A stretch of DNA of 36,206 nt from the NCBI GenBank assembly GCA_964409225.1, contig CAYPCM010000005.1, positions 1 through 36,206 of the forward strand. Reading direction: 5' to 3'. This document shows, in pieces, positions 30,506 to 36,206 of this stretch (positions are counted from its first letter, which is position 1; the number at the start of each line of letters is the position of its first letter). A program made the translations under genes and the position numbers. The notes below the pieces were generated by a model, which saw only the letters and a program-made list of their open reading frames with translations, was not told the origin of the DNA and searched no databases. Origin of the DNA: JACPXH01 sp964409225 (GTDB lineage Bacteria > Patescibacteriota > Minisyncoccia > JACPXH01).

Positions 30506-30813
30506 TGCGTCCTCCTTAGGGCAACCGCCACTTCCCCGATGAACTGCGGCAGAAGATCTACCGGCAGCCCTCCCGAGAGCGCGTCCATCACCTCGCTGTT
30601 AAACGGCCGAACGCGATAGAGTGTCTCTGACTGTCTGACTTTGCGGCTCTCGCGACACGCCACGGTGAAGTCCATACGGCGCATAACGAGGGTCGTCCCC
30701 AAAGGAACAAACACCGTTCCGCGATCCACCAGAAACTGTCGCAAGTCCGCAATCCAGGCACCGTGAGTCTCTGGCGTCAACAGCGTAACCAAAACCCATT
30801 CCGTCGTCCCCAT
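30502..30813 (-). CDS. Orphan 103-residue protein in the alaS cluster
   Basis: I do not recognise this family. The protein (MGTTEWVLVTLLTPETHGAW...) is soluble, with mixed alpha/beta character and no clear membrane segment. The ATG at 30813 is preceded by GGAGAGGAGA. A longer reading frame back to 30996 also has a good ribosome-binding site, but its first 61 residues are Arg/Gly-rich and overlap a better small-protein frame, so the short form is favoured. Confidence 0.65.
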   Translation of the reverse strand: MGTTEWVLVTLLTPETHGAWIADLRQFLVDRGTVFVPLGTTLVMRRMDFTVACRESRKVRQSETLYRVRPFNSEVMDALSGGLPVDLLPQFIGEVAVALRRTQ

Positions 30814-30845
30814 CTGTCTCTCCTCTCCGCGCGGCTGTGTAGCGA

Positions 30846-30968
30846 TCAGCCGCGAATAAACGCGCGGCCCACCGCGCACGCTACAAATGTGCCCAGCACC
30901 AACCCGCCGACGACTCCTCCCGCGATCAGATACCCCACAGCTGCGCCGACCACCCCGCATACTCCCAT
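30846..30968 (-). CDS. Small Gly-rich transmembrane protein, possibly frameshifted at its start
   Basis: MGVCGVVGAAVGYLIAGGVV followed by GGLVLGTFVACAVGRAFIRG is a 40-residue single membrane helix with GxxxG-type spacing and a basic end. The ATG at 30968 has no ribosome-binding site. An ATG at 30996, overlapping the alaS TGA and preceded by AAAGGAGG, is in another frame. Removing one G from the GGGG run near 30985 would join them into MKPWAFFGIMGVCGVV-. Either a frameshift, an assembly error or a separate internal start explains this. Confidence 0.4.
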   Translation of the reverse strand: MGVCGVVGAAVGYLIAGGVVGGLVLGTFVACAVGRAFIRG

Positions 30969-30992
30969 AATGCCAAAGAACGCCCCACGGCT

Positions 30993-32897
30993 TCATCTGT
31001 CCTCCTTTCCTGTGGGAGCGTCCACCGTCGCCCGAATCCGGCGCACGCCAGCGGAAACCGCCTCCTCTTTCACAATCTTGAATACACCAATCTCCCTAGT
31101 TCTGTCAATATGCGGCCCGCCGCAAATCTCTTTGGAGTAATCGCCAATGGAATAGACCGTTACGCGCTCGGGGTACTTCGCCTTGAAGAACGCGAGCGCT
31201 CCTGACTTCAACGCTTCCTCCAACGCCATCTCGGTTTTGGTAACCGGCAGATCCCCGCGAATCTTTTCATTTACCAGCTCTTCAACCTGACTGATTTCCT
31301 CTGGAGACATTTTCTGCGGATGCGAAAAATCAAACCGCAAGCGCTCGGCGGTAATATCAGAACCTCTCTGCTCCACGTGTAGTCCAAGCACATCGCGGAG
31401 TGCCTGATGCAAGAGGTGCGTTGCGGTGTGCAGACGGGTTTTGATTTTGAGCTCTGCTTCGTCTGTGACAGTAAGGTCGCCGACCGCCATCCCGTGGCCG
31501 CCAAACTTTTTCTCCACTCCGGCCCGAGAAATGTCGCGGTGTTTTTCGAGTTCTTGCGTAAAACCGTCGCGATCCACGGCGAGTCCCCTGTCTTCAGCCA
31601 AATCCTCGGTCATTTCCAAGGGAAACCCGTGCGTGGCGAAAAGCACGAAGGCATCAACGCCACTCACCGTCTCCTTGGAACTTTTGATGATCTTTTCAAA
31701 CTCTTTGAGGCCCGCCGCGAGCGTTTTCAAAAACTGGGCCTTCTCGTTCGCCAGCTCCTCCTGAACGACCCTCGCTTCGGCTTTGAGTTCGGGATAATCA
31801 GAGCCGTACTGGCCAATCACGATGGCGGCGAGCTTTTGTTCGGTATCAGTCTTCCCGTCAATGTTCAAGAGCACGGACACATTCACCACAGCCCGCCGAA
31901 TGAGCCGGCGCAAAATATAGCCCGCTTCCTTGTTTGAAGGTCGCACACCGTCAGCAAGCAAAAACGTAGCAGCCCGGATGTGATCAGCCACCACGCGCTC
32001 GGCACGTGTGCGCTTGACTACCTGACCCAACTGCTCGATATCCGCGCTCAAAGCAGCCCCGGGGCTATAGAGTCGGCTAAAGCTATTCGAACCTTGTGCG
32101 CGATTGACGTGCTTAAGTTCCCGGATGATCGACGCGAACAAATCCGTGTCAAAAATCGTTTTATCTCCCGCCTGTCCCGAAAACTGCATCACAAGCGCCA
32201 AACGCTCAAGGCCCATGCCGGTATCCACGCCCTTGGCCTTAAGCGCTTCCAAACGCTTGTCGGGATGGCAGTAAAATTCATTAAACACGAGGTTCCAAAT
32301 TTCAATTCCATCCACGTAGATTTCGGTGGTGGGGCCGCAGGGTCCTTCGTTGCCGGTCGGGCCCCAGAAGTTTTCGTCCCGGCCGTGCCGTTCAATTTTT
32401 TCTTCGGGAATACCAAGGCTGCGCCAGACGTCATACGATTCTTGATCAAACGGTACTTCACGATCGCCGCCAAAAACGGTTACGTGCGTGCGCTTTGGAT
32501 CAATGCCGAGCTCACCCGTAATAAACTCCCAACCCCATTCGATCGCCTCAGGCTTGAAATAGCTGCCGGATTCACTCGGGTAGCCAAAAGAAAAATTGCC
32601 CAGCATCTCAAAGAATGTCAGGTGACTCTCGTCGCCTACCTCGTCAATGTCCGAAGTGCGGAACGATTTCTGGATTGAAGCGGTCCGAAATGAACCGAGC
32701 GGCTTGCCCAAGCCCGGATGCGTGTCGGCGAGCGGATTTCTGTCGCCCGTGTAGTAGGGCTTGAACTGCTGCATGCCAGCGGTCGTAAGCAGTACCGACG
32801 GATCGTCACGGGGCAACAAAGACGACGAGGGCACGATCGTGTGCCCTTTGGATCGGAAAAACTCAAGGAATCGTTTGCGGAGCTCCGAAGATGTCAT
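30993..32897 (-). CDS. alaS: Alanyl-tRNA synthetase, short form without C-Ala domain
   Basis: AlaRS charges and proofreads tRNA-Ala. The 634-residue protein has the class II catalytic domain (RKRFLEFFRSKGHTIVPSSSLLPRDDPSVLLTTAGMQQFKPYY), the tRNA-recognition helices, and the editing domain with HTATHLLH and CGGPHI. It ends just after the editing domain. E. coli AlaRS has 876 residues, so the C-terminal oligomerisation/C-Ala region is missing. The stop overlaps a good ribosome-binding site for what follows, so the end seems natural. A TATAGT box lies 6 nt before the ATG. Confidence 0.95.
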   Translation of the reverse strand: MTSSELRKRFLEFFRSKGHTIVPSSSLLPRDDPSVLLTTAGMQQFKPYYTGDRNPLADTHPGLGKPLGSFRTASIQKSFRTSDIDEVGDESHLTFFEMLGNFSFGYPSESGSYFKPEAIEWGWEFITGELGIDPKRTHVTVFGGDREVPFDQESYDVWRSLGIPEEKIERHGRDENFWGPTGNEGPCGPTTEIYVDGIEIWNLVFNEFYCHPDKRLEALKAKGVDTGMGLERLALVMQFSGQAGDKTIFDTDLFASIIRELKHVNRAQGSNSFSRLYSPGAALSADIEQLGQVVKRTRAERVVADHIRAATFLLADGVRPSNKEAGYILRRLIRRAVVNVSVLLNIDGKTDTEQKLAAIVIGQYGSDYPELKAEARVVQEELANEKAQFLKTLAAGLKEFEKIIKSSKETVSGVDAFVLFATHGFPLEMTEDLAEDRGLAVDRDGFTQELEKHRDISRAGVEKKFGGHGMAVGDLTVTDEAELKIKTRLHTATHLLHQALRDVLGLHVEQRGSDITAERLRFDFSHPQKMSPEEISQVEELVNEKIRGDLPVTKTEMALEEALKSGALAFFKAKYPERVTVYSIGDYSKEICGGPHIDRTREIGVFKIVKEEAVSAGVRRIRATVDAPTGKEDR

Positions 32898-32903
32898 GGT
32901 GCT

Positions 32904-32909
32904 ACTATA
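32904..32909 (-). promoter_or_regulatory. -10 box of alaS, leaderless type
   Basis: TATAGT on the minus strand is 6 nt from the alaS ATG at 32897. No Shine-Dalgarno sequence is present between them. Confidence 0.45.
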
Positions 32910-32932
32910 AACGCTGTTTCGCGGAAAGAGTA

Positions 32933-32960
32933 GGGGCCGCAGCCAGATGGCTGCGGCCCC
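32933..32960 (-). terminator. Strong hairpin after the 86-residue gene
   Basis: A perfect 12-bp stem GGGGCCGCAGCC / GGCTGCGGCCCC with an AGAT loop separates the orphan gene pair from alaS. The T run after it on the minus strand is weak (TACTCTTTCC). Confidence 0.7.
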
Positions 32961-32970
32961 CGCAACGAAA

Positions 32971-33231
32971 CTACAAATACGAGTAGCGCGGTCGCTTCCA
33001 GCTTTCCTCGAGTGCGCGTTGGTTCGCCTCGCGGATTGCTGCCAGCGTCTGCTGGACTTTGAGGAACTGCGCGTGGCGGTGGACGACCCGGTCGGCCCCC
33101 AGGCGTCTATCCTCCTCTCGCTGGGCACTGCGCCGAACGGCCTTGCGCGCGCTTACGCGCAACTGGTTGGCATGCCCGCCCTTCCCGTCTGCTCGACCCA
33201 CCCACTTCCTCGACTGCAGCGTGCTGTGCAT
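32971..33231 (-). CDS. Orphan basic 86-residue protein
   Basis: The protein (MHSTLQSRKWVGRADGKGGH...) is Arg/Gln/Ala-rich, probably helical, with no recognised domain. GAGGAGA lies about 11 nt before the ATG at 33231. It starts 17 nt after the secreted 202-residue protein and is followed by a strong hairpin. Expression is plausible; the function is unknown. Confidence 0.5.
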   Translation of the reverse strand: MHSTLQSRKWVGRADGKGGHANQLRVSARKAVRRSAQREEDRRLGADRVVHRHAQFLKVQQTLAAIREANQRALEESWKRPRYSYL

Positions 33232-33248
33232 TGAAATGTCCGTCTCCT

Positions 33249-33857
33249 CTATACCGGATTGCCGTCCACACCCGTTTTCGGCGCGCGAAAATCTCTTGGC
33301 CAACGCGCGCGAAACAGAATCCGCGCCTGGAGTTTCGGCGGCTCGATGATGATGGAACGGAGCTGCAGCCAGGGATTTCGGCACTGACACCACTCGCGGG
33401 CCTGTTTGGCCGTCGCAGGCCCGGCCTCCTCAAGCAATTGCCGGAAGAGCCCCCCAATCGACGGGATGTCCTCGGCGGAAAGACTTCGGTGCGGGCTGTG
33501 TTCGGTATCACTCCAACCGCACGCGGTGAGTCGCAAGGTTGAAGCCGACTGGAGCTCGTCGAACACCAGAAACTCGGCCGCAACGATACCGACCCGCGCA
33601 AGCTGCCGTTCGCCGAGTTCCGCCCGCGCCCGGCTGAATGCGCGCGAAAGCGTCCCGTCTTCTTCGCCCGGCTGGAAGAAAGCGATAACCGCAACCTGCT
33701 GGCAATCGGCCGGCGTTTGGTAGCGTCGCAGGTCAACCGGTCCGCCGAGAAACGTGACGATGAGTTCAGCCCGCACTTCCGTGACTTGCGCCAGCGTATG
33801 CCGAGGGACGACGATTCCCCACACCAAAAACCCCGCGAGCCAAGCCCATCTCGCCAT
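33249..33857 (-). CDS. Orphan secreted or periplasmic protein with signal peptide
   Basis: The 202-residue protein starts MARWAWLAGFLVWGIVVPRH-TLAQ, a signal peptide with likely cleavage after the Ala-Gln region. The remainder has four cysteines and no known domain. AGGAGG lies 5 nt before the ATG at 33857. Several overlapping frames are open here, and this one is preferred because of its ribosome-binding site and signal peptide. It follows mnmA by 33 nt. Confidence 0.7.
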   Translation of the reverse strand: MARWAWLAGFLVWGIVVPRHTLAQVTEVRAELIVTFLGGPVDLRRYQTPADCQQVAVIAFFQPGEEDGTLSRAFSRARAELGERQLARVGIVAAEFLVFDELQSASTLRLTACGWSDTEHSPHRSLSAEDIPSIGGLFRQLLEEAGPATAKQAREWCQCRNPWLQLRSIIIEPPKLQARILFRARWPRDFRAPKTGVDGNPV

Positions 33858-33890
33858 GACATCCTCCTATGGTGAAAGGTGCGGCCGTTG

Positions 33891-35054
33891 CTACCGTTCT
33901 ACCACACGACGTCCGACTTCGCAAATCACCCCGCCGCCGAGCATTTCACGACCGCGGTAGAACACTACCGACTGACCGGGCGTGATGGCGCGCTGGGGCG
34001 TGTCGAACAGAACTCGTATATTTTTGCTCTTTGATTTTTGCTTTTTGATTTCTTCAATCCAGCAGGATTGAAGTGGCTGCCGATATCGAATCCTGGCTTC
34101 ACAGCGGAATGGTAATTTAGGGGCATGCCCCGAAACCCAGTTTACGTCCTTTGCTGTAAGCTCGCGGCTGTAGAGCGCCGGATCGTCCGATCCTTCGGCC
34201 ACGATGAGGGCATTACGAACCGCGTCTTTCTCAACGACGTAGTACGGCGTTCCGCCGCCCACGCTGCCCACACCTCGGCGCTGGCCGATGGTGTAGAACG
34301 CCACGCCCTCGTGCTCGCCTACGCGCCTTCCCGCTGCGGTCAACACCGGCCCCGGTGCTACGGGCAGATACGCCTGCAGAAAATCCCGCACGGCAACTTC
34401 GCCCACGAAACAGATCCCTTGGCTGTCGGGCTTATCGGCCGTGGGCAAGCCGAACTTCCGCGCAAGCTCCCGCACTTCGGTTTTGGTGTAATCGCCAATC
34501 GGAAACAAGCAGTACTTCAGTTGTTCCTGCGCAAGCGTCCAGAGAAAATATGACTGGTCTTTGTTTGTGTCTTTGGCTACAAGCAATTTTGAATTTCTAA
34601 TTTTGAATTTTGAATTCATTTCGAAATTCGAAATTCGAAATTCGAGTTTTCTCGTGTAGTGTCCGGTCGCAATCGCATCCGCTCCCATCTCCCGCGCTTT
34701 TTCAAAGAATAGACCGAACTTGATGACCTTGTTGCACATCACGTCCGGATTAGGCGTCCGGCCGATTGCATATTCGCGCAGCATATAGCCGACAACCTCG
34801 CGCCGGTACTCTGCCTCGAAATCGAATGTATGAAAGGGGATGCCTAGCTTTTCGGCAACCAGCCGTGCATCCGCCTCGTCGCGTTGCCACTGGTTCGTTG
34901 CCGCGCCCGCGACCGCTTGCGTCCAGTTACGCATGAACGCACCGACGACCGCATAGCCCCGCCGTTTGAGCAAAAGAGCAGCAACGGAAGAATCGACCCC
35001 GCCCGACATCGCTACGAACACCCGCTTTTTGTCCACAAGAGTAGTTATTGACAT
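33891..35054 (-). CDS. mnmA: tRNA-specific 2-thiouridylase MnmA with two repeat-encoded inserts
   Basis: MnmA thiolates U34 of tRNA-Lys, -Glu and -Gln, using ATP and a sulfur donor. The 387-residue protein has the PP-loop SGGVDSSVA (about 17-25), the catalytic Cys in NPDVMCNKVIKFG, the second Cys in DSQGICFVGEV, and the C-terminal barrel with DTPQRAITPGQSVVFY. Two stretches are repeat DNA read in frame: RISNFEMNSKFKIRNSK, between GHYTRKLEF and LLVAKDTNKDQSYFLW, and KKQKSKSKN in the C-terminal barrel. Both fall in loops that vary in MnmA. Confidence 0.95.
   Translation of the reverse strand: MSITTLVDKKRVFVAMSGGVDSSVAALLLKRRGYAVVGAFMRNWTQAVAGAATNQWQRDEADARLVAEKLGIPFHTFDFEAEYRREVVGYMLREYAIGRTPNPDVMCNKVIKFGLFFEKAREMGADAIATGHYTRKLEFRISNFEMNSKFKIRNSKLLVAKDTNKDQSYFLWTLAQEQLKYCLFPIGDYTKTEVRELARKFGLPTADKPDSQGICFVGEVAVRDFLQAYLPVAPGPVLTAAGRRVGEHEGVAFYTIGQRRGVGSVGGGTPYYVVEKDAVRNALIVAEGSDDPALYSRELTAKDVNWVSGHAPKLPFRCEARIRYRQPLQSCWIEEIKKQKSKSKNIRVLFDTPQRAITPGQSVVFYRGREMLGGGVICEVGRRVVER
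34021..34055. repeat. TTTTTGATTTTTG-type repeat inside mnmA
   Basis: TTTTTGCTCTTTGATTTTTG and CTTTTTGATTTC encode KKQKSKSKN in frame. It is nearly the same A/T motif as the proS insert at 10346-10380. Confidence 0.75.
34585..34645. repeat. GAATTTCGAAATTC-type repeat inside mnmA
   Basis: Variants of TTTTGAATTT, GAATTC and three TTCGAAATTCG units encode RISNFEMNSKFKIRNSK in frame. The same units fill non-coding gaps elsewhere in the window. Confidence 0.8.
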
Positions 35055-35075
35055 AAATATCTGATTTGCTATACT
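35048..35075 (+). promoter_or_regulatory. Consensus promoter on the plus strand over the mnmA start
   Basis: TTGACA (35048-35053), a 16-nt spacer and TATACT (35070-35075) predict a plus-strand start near 35082. The -35 box overlaps the mnmA start codon on the other strand. Confidence 0.6.
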
Positions 35076-35081
35076 GACAAT

Positions 35082-35122
35082 GTCAAACCTCTCCCCGCTT
35101 CGGCGGGGGGATTTGTTTTTAT
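35082..35122 (+). ncRNA. Possible very short plus-strand transcript
   Basis: Between the promoter at 35048-35075 and the terminator at 35090-35122 only about 40 nt would be transcribed. It could be a tiny regulatory RNA, or read-through could yield RNA antisense to the NYN gene. A 22-codon frame from ATG 35080 (MSNLSPLRRGDLFLLMIRDK-LF) runs through the hairpin and is not well supported. Confidence 0.3.
35090..35122 (+). terminator. Intrinsic terminator with UUCG loop, plus orientation
   Basis: CTCCCCGC-TTCG-GCGGGGGG (stem 35091-35110, one G-T pair, extended by T-A at 35090/35111) is followed by TTTGTTTTTATT. The T tract is on the plus strand, so it ends transcription opposite to the flanking genes. 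Confidence 0.75.
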
Positions 35123-35631
35123 TGATGATACGCGATAAACTCTTTTAGTTTCTTAAGATTTATATACTTGGCTCGATCTAGAAGTTCCTTTGAAATATGC
35201 CCTTTCGTGGACATAACAAGCACTCTTTTGTGTTTAGATTTTACCGCATCCAAGAGGGGCGCGAAATCGCTATCTCCCGACATCAAAATAAGGGTGTCGA
35301 AATTATTGATATTTCCAAGAACATCAATAGTAAGCTCTACATCAAGATTCCCCTTCCATTCATAAGCGCTTTTTGAAATTTTAATCCTTTTTACTTCTTT
35401 TGCTTTTACAATAAATCCAATTTGCTCGAGTTTTTTGATGAATGAATTCTGCTTGTGATTTTCTCCAACGCGGCCAGTGTAAAAATACAGCGCTTGCAAA
35501 TCGCATTCTTTTTCAAAATATTCTTTAAGTTTCTTGTAATCTACCCGCCAATGTAAAGTTTGTTGTGAATAAAGAATATTCGCTGCATCAATAAATACAT
35601 ACACCCTTCCTTCAACAAAATTCCTAATCAT
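35119..35631 (-). CDS. NYN-domain protein (LabA/DUF88-like, PIN-like nuclease fold)
   Basis: The 170-residue protein has the NYN/LabA layout: VYVFIDAANILYS at the N terminus (conserved Asp), GNLDVELTIDVL in the middle, and LILMSGDSDFAPLLDAVKSKHKRVLVMS with the acidic SGDSDF motif. These acids form a metal site typical of RNA-processing NYN nucleases. The region is visibly more AT-rich than the preceding genes. The ATG at 35631 is preferred; a TTG at 35703 would add 24 residues including HFCHYCG. Confidence 0.85.
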   Translation of the reverse strand: MIRNFVEGRVYVFIDAANILYSQQTLHWRVDYKKLKEYFEKECDLQALYFYTGRVGENHKQNSFIKKLEQIGFIVKAKEVKRIKISKSAYEWKGNLDVELTIDVLGNINNFDTLILMSGDSDFAPLLDAVKSKHKRVLVMSTKGHISKELLDRAKYINLKKLKEFIAYHQ

Positions 35632-35773
35632 AGTCCGTACACTACCACAATAATGGCAAAAATGGTAGGGGTTTTTTGAAAAACTTTTGATGTGTGGAAA
35701 CAAGAGCTATCTAAAAGACTGAAATCTTGCTACAATAAAGAAAAGCGCAATTAAAACAAATAAGACAGCACTT

Positions 35774-36206
35774 ATGCTTAAATCTATCCAGCTAAAACTT
35801 TCCAAAATAAAATATGGCGGCGATTCCATCGGCCGTGATGTTCGTATTGAAATTGAGATATTTGGCAAGTTTTTGCGCGTTGATAAAAGAATCAAGGCGG
35901 GAACGATAGTAGAAATAAACCAAGAAGTAGGCAGGTTTGAAACCGATCGAGGAGCATTTCAGGCCGAAGTTCTCATTACCGTCATCGAAAGGGACTTGTT
36001 GTTTAACGATGTCGGTAACGCGAAAGGCGGTGTAAAAATCAATACTACTCTTTCAAAACCACAACCGTTTGTTTTTGAAGTGCAAGTAAGAGAAACACGC
36101 TCAATATTCAGTAAGTTTTGGGGAACAAAAACCGCGATTTTTGAAATAACCCTGGAGGCAGAAACATCGGATGCAATAAAATACACGCCGGATGTTGAAA
36201 AAGGTA
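35774..36206 (+). CDS. Unknown protein, partial at right edge
   Basis: From an ATG at 35774 an open frame runs off the window (144 codons): MLKSIQLKLSKIKYGGDSIG, then RDVRIEIEIFGKFLRVDKRI. The pattern is mostly alternating beta strands with few helices, ending with FEITLEAETSDAIKYTPDVEKG. I do not recognise the family. An in-frame TGA lies upstream near 35718, and a TACAAT box at 35731-35736 could serve as the -10. It is divergent from the NYN gene and likewise AT-rich. Confidence 0.65.
   Translation, partial: MLKSIQLKLSKIKYGGDSIGRDVRIEIEIFGKFLRVDKRIKAGTIVEINQEVGRFETDRGAFQAEVLITVIERDLLFNDVGNAKGGVKINTTLSKPQPFVFEVQVRETRSIFSKFWGTKTAIFEITLEAETSDAIKYTPDVEKG

Noticed and set aside
30814..30996. 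N-terminal extension of the 103-residue protein from ATG 30996
   Set aside because: It has a good ribosome-binding site, but the 61 added residues are Arg/Gly-rich, and another frame of the same DNA encodes a convincing membrane helix.
33107..33862. 251-residue minus-strand frame overlapping the secreted protein
   Set aside because: It is Ser/Arg-rich, covers two other genes in another frame, and lacks the ribosome-binding site and signal peptide that support the 202-residue frame.
35080..35148. 22-codon plus-strand frame from ATG 35080
   Set aside because: It runs through the UUCG terminator hairpin, has no ribosome-binding site, and is better explained as untranslated sequence.
35707..35895. 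62-residue minus-strand frame with a hydrophobic end
   Set aside because: It is antisense to the partial plus-strand gene, whose frame stays open to the window edge and has a better protein-like pattern.
1..36206. tRNA, rRNA, tmRNA or CRISPR array
   Set aside because: Non-coding gaps were read for cloverleaf-type stems, TTCGANTC arms and regularly spaced repeats. Only hairpins and AT-rich interspersed repeats were found.

Overview
The window looks like a chromosome segment of an uncultured Candidate Phyla Radiation bacterium (Patescibacteria, probably a Parcubacteria-like lineage). This is inferred from gene content: a short editing-less ProRS, a shortened AlaRS, a short L13, an infA-rpmJ-rpsM-rpsK-rpsD-rpoA-rplQ-rplM-rpsI block, and a PilM/FtsA-like protein beside a baseplate-J-like membrane protein. 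TGA is used as an ordinary stop, so the UGA-glycine code of Gracilibacteria/SR1 does not apply. No rRNA, tRNA, transposase or CRISPR array was seen. Almost all genes lie on the minus strand, so the text below follows transcription from high to low coordinates.

Layout. 1-2190: serS (5' tip only), an HD-domain protein and lysS. 2457-7433: greA, then the elongasome operon mreB-mreC-mreD-mrdA. 7526-10041: a plus-strand hisG remnant, then HAD phosphatase, SLOG/LOG-like protein, TrpR-like regulator and a small membrane protein. 10095-15949: proS, an anchored protein, the site-2 protease rseP, frr, a BNR-propeller protein and holB. 15955-19946: a glycosyltransferase, a second mreB and murA with an Asp in place of the catalytic Cys. 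20014-22464: a PEGA/propeller protein (plus strand), a small membrane protein and an ECF sigma factor. 22698-27039: the ribosomal protein/rpoA operon headed by infA. 27232-30320: the baseplate-J-like and PilM-like pair. 30419-33857: alaS surrounded by small orphan genes. 33891-36206: mnmA, a NYN-domain protein and a partial unknown gene on the plus strand.

The most unusual feature is a set of small AT-rich, partly self-complementary repeats, often wrapped around a GC-rich stem-loop. They fill many intergenic gaps and also lie in frame inside essential genes: proS, mnmA (twice) and the glycosyltransferase. There they encode extra Lys/Asn/Phe-rich loops. In the glycosyltransferase the insert is bounded by identical 10-nt direct repeats exactly 60 nt (20 codons) apart. 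This resembles the protein-coding palindromic elements of Rickettsia, but the sequences differ.

Other points of interest are a 30-bp perfect palindrome between mreB and mreC, several genes whose -10 box lies only 6-8 nt before the start codon (probable leaderless mRNAs), a consensus promoter followed at once by a UUCG-loop terminator at 35048-35122, and a group of orphan small genes that, unlike the core genes, carry strong Shine-Dalgarno sequences and strong terminator-like hairpins.
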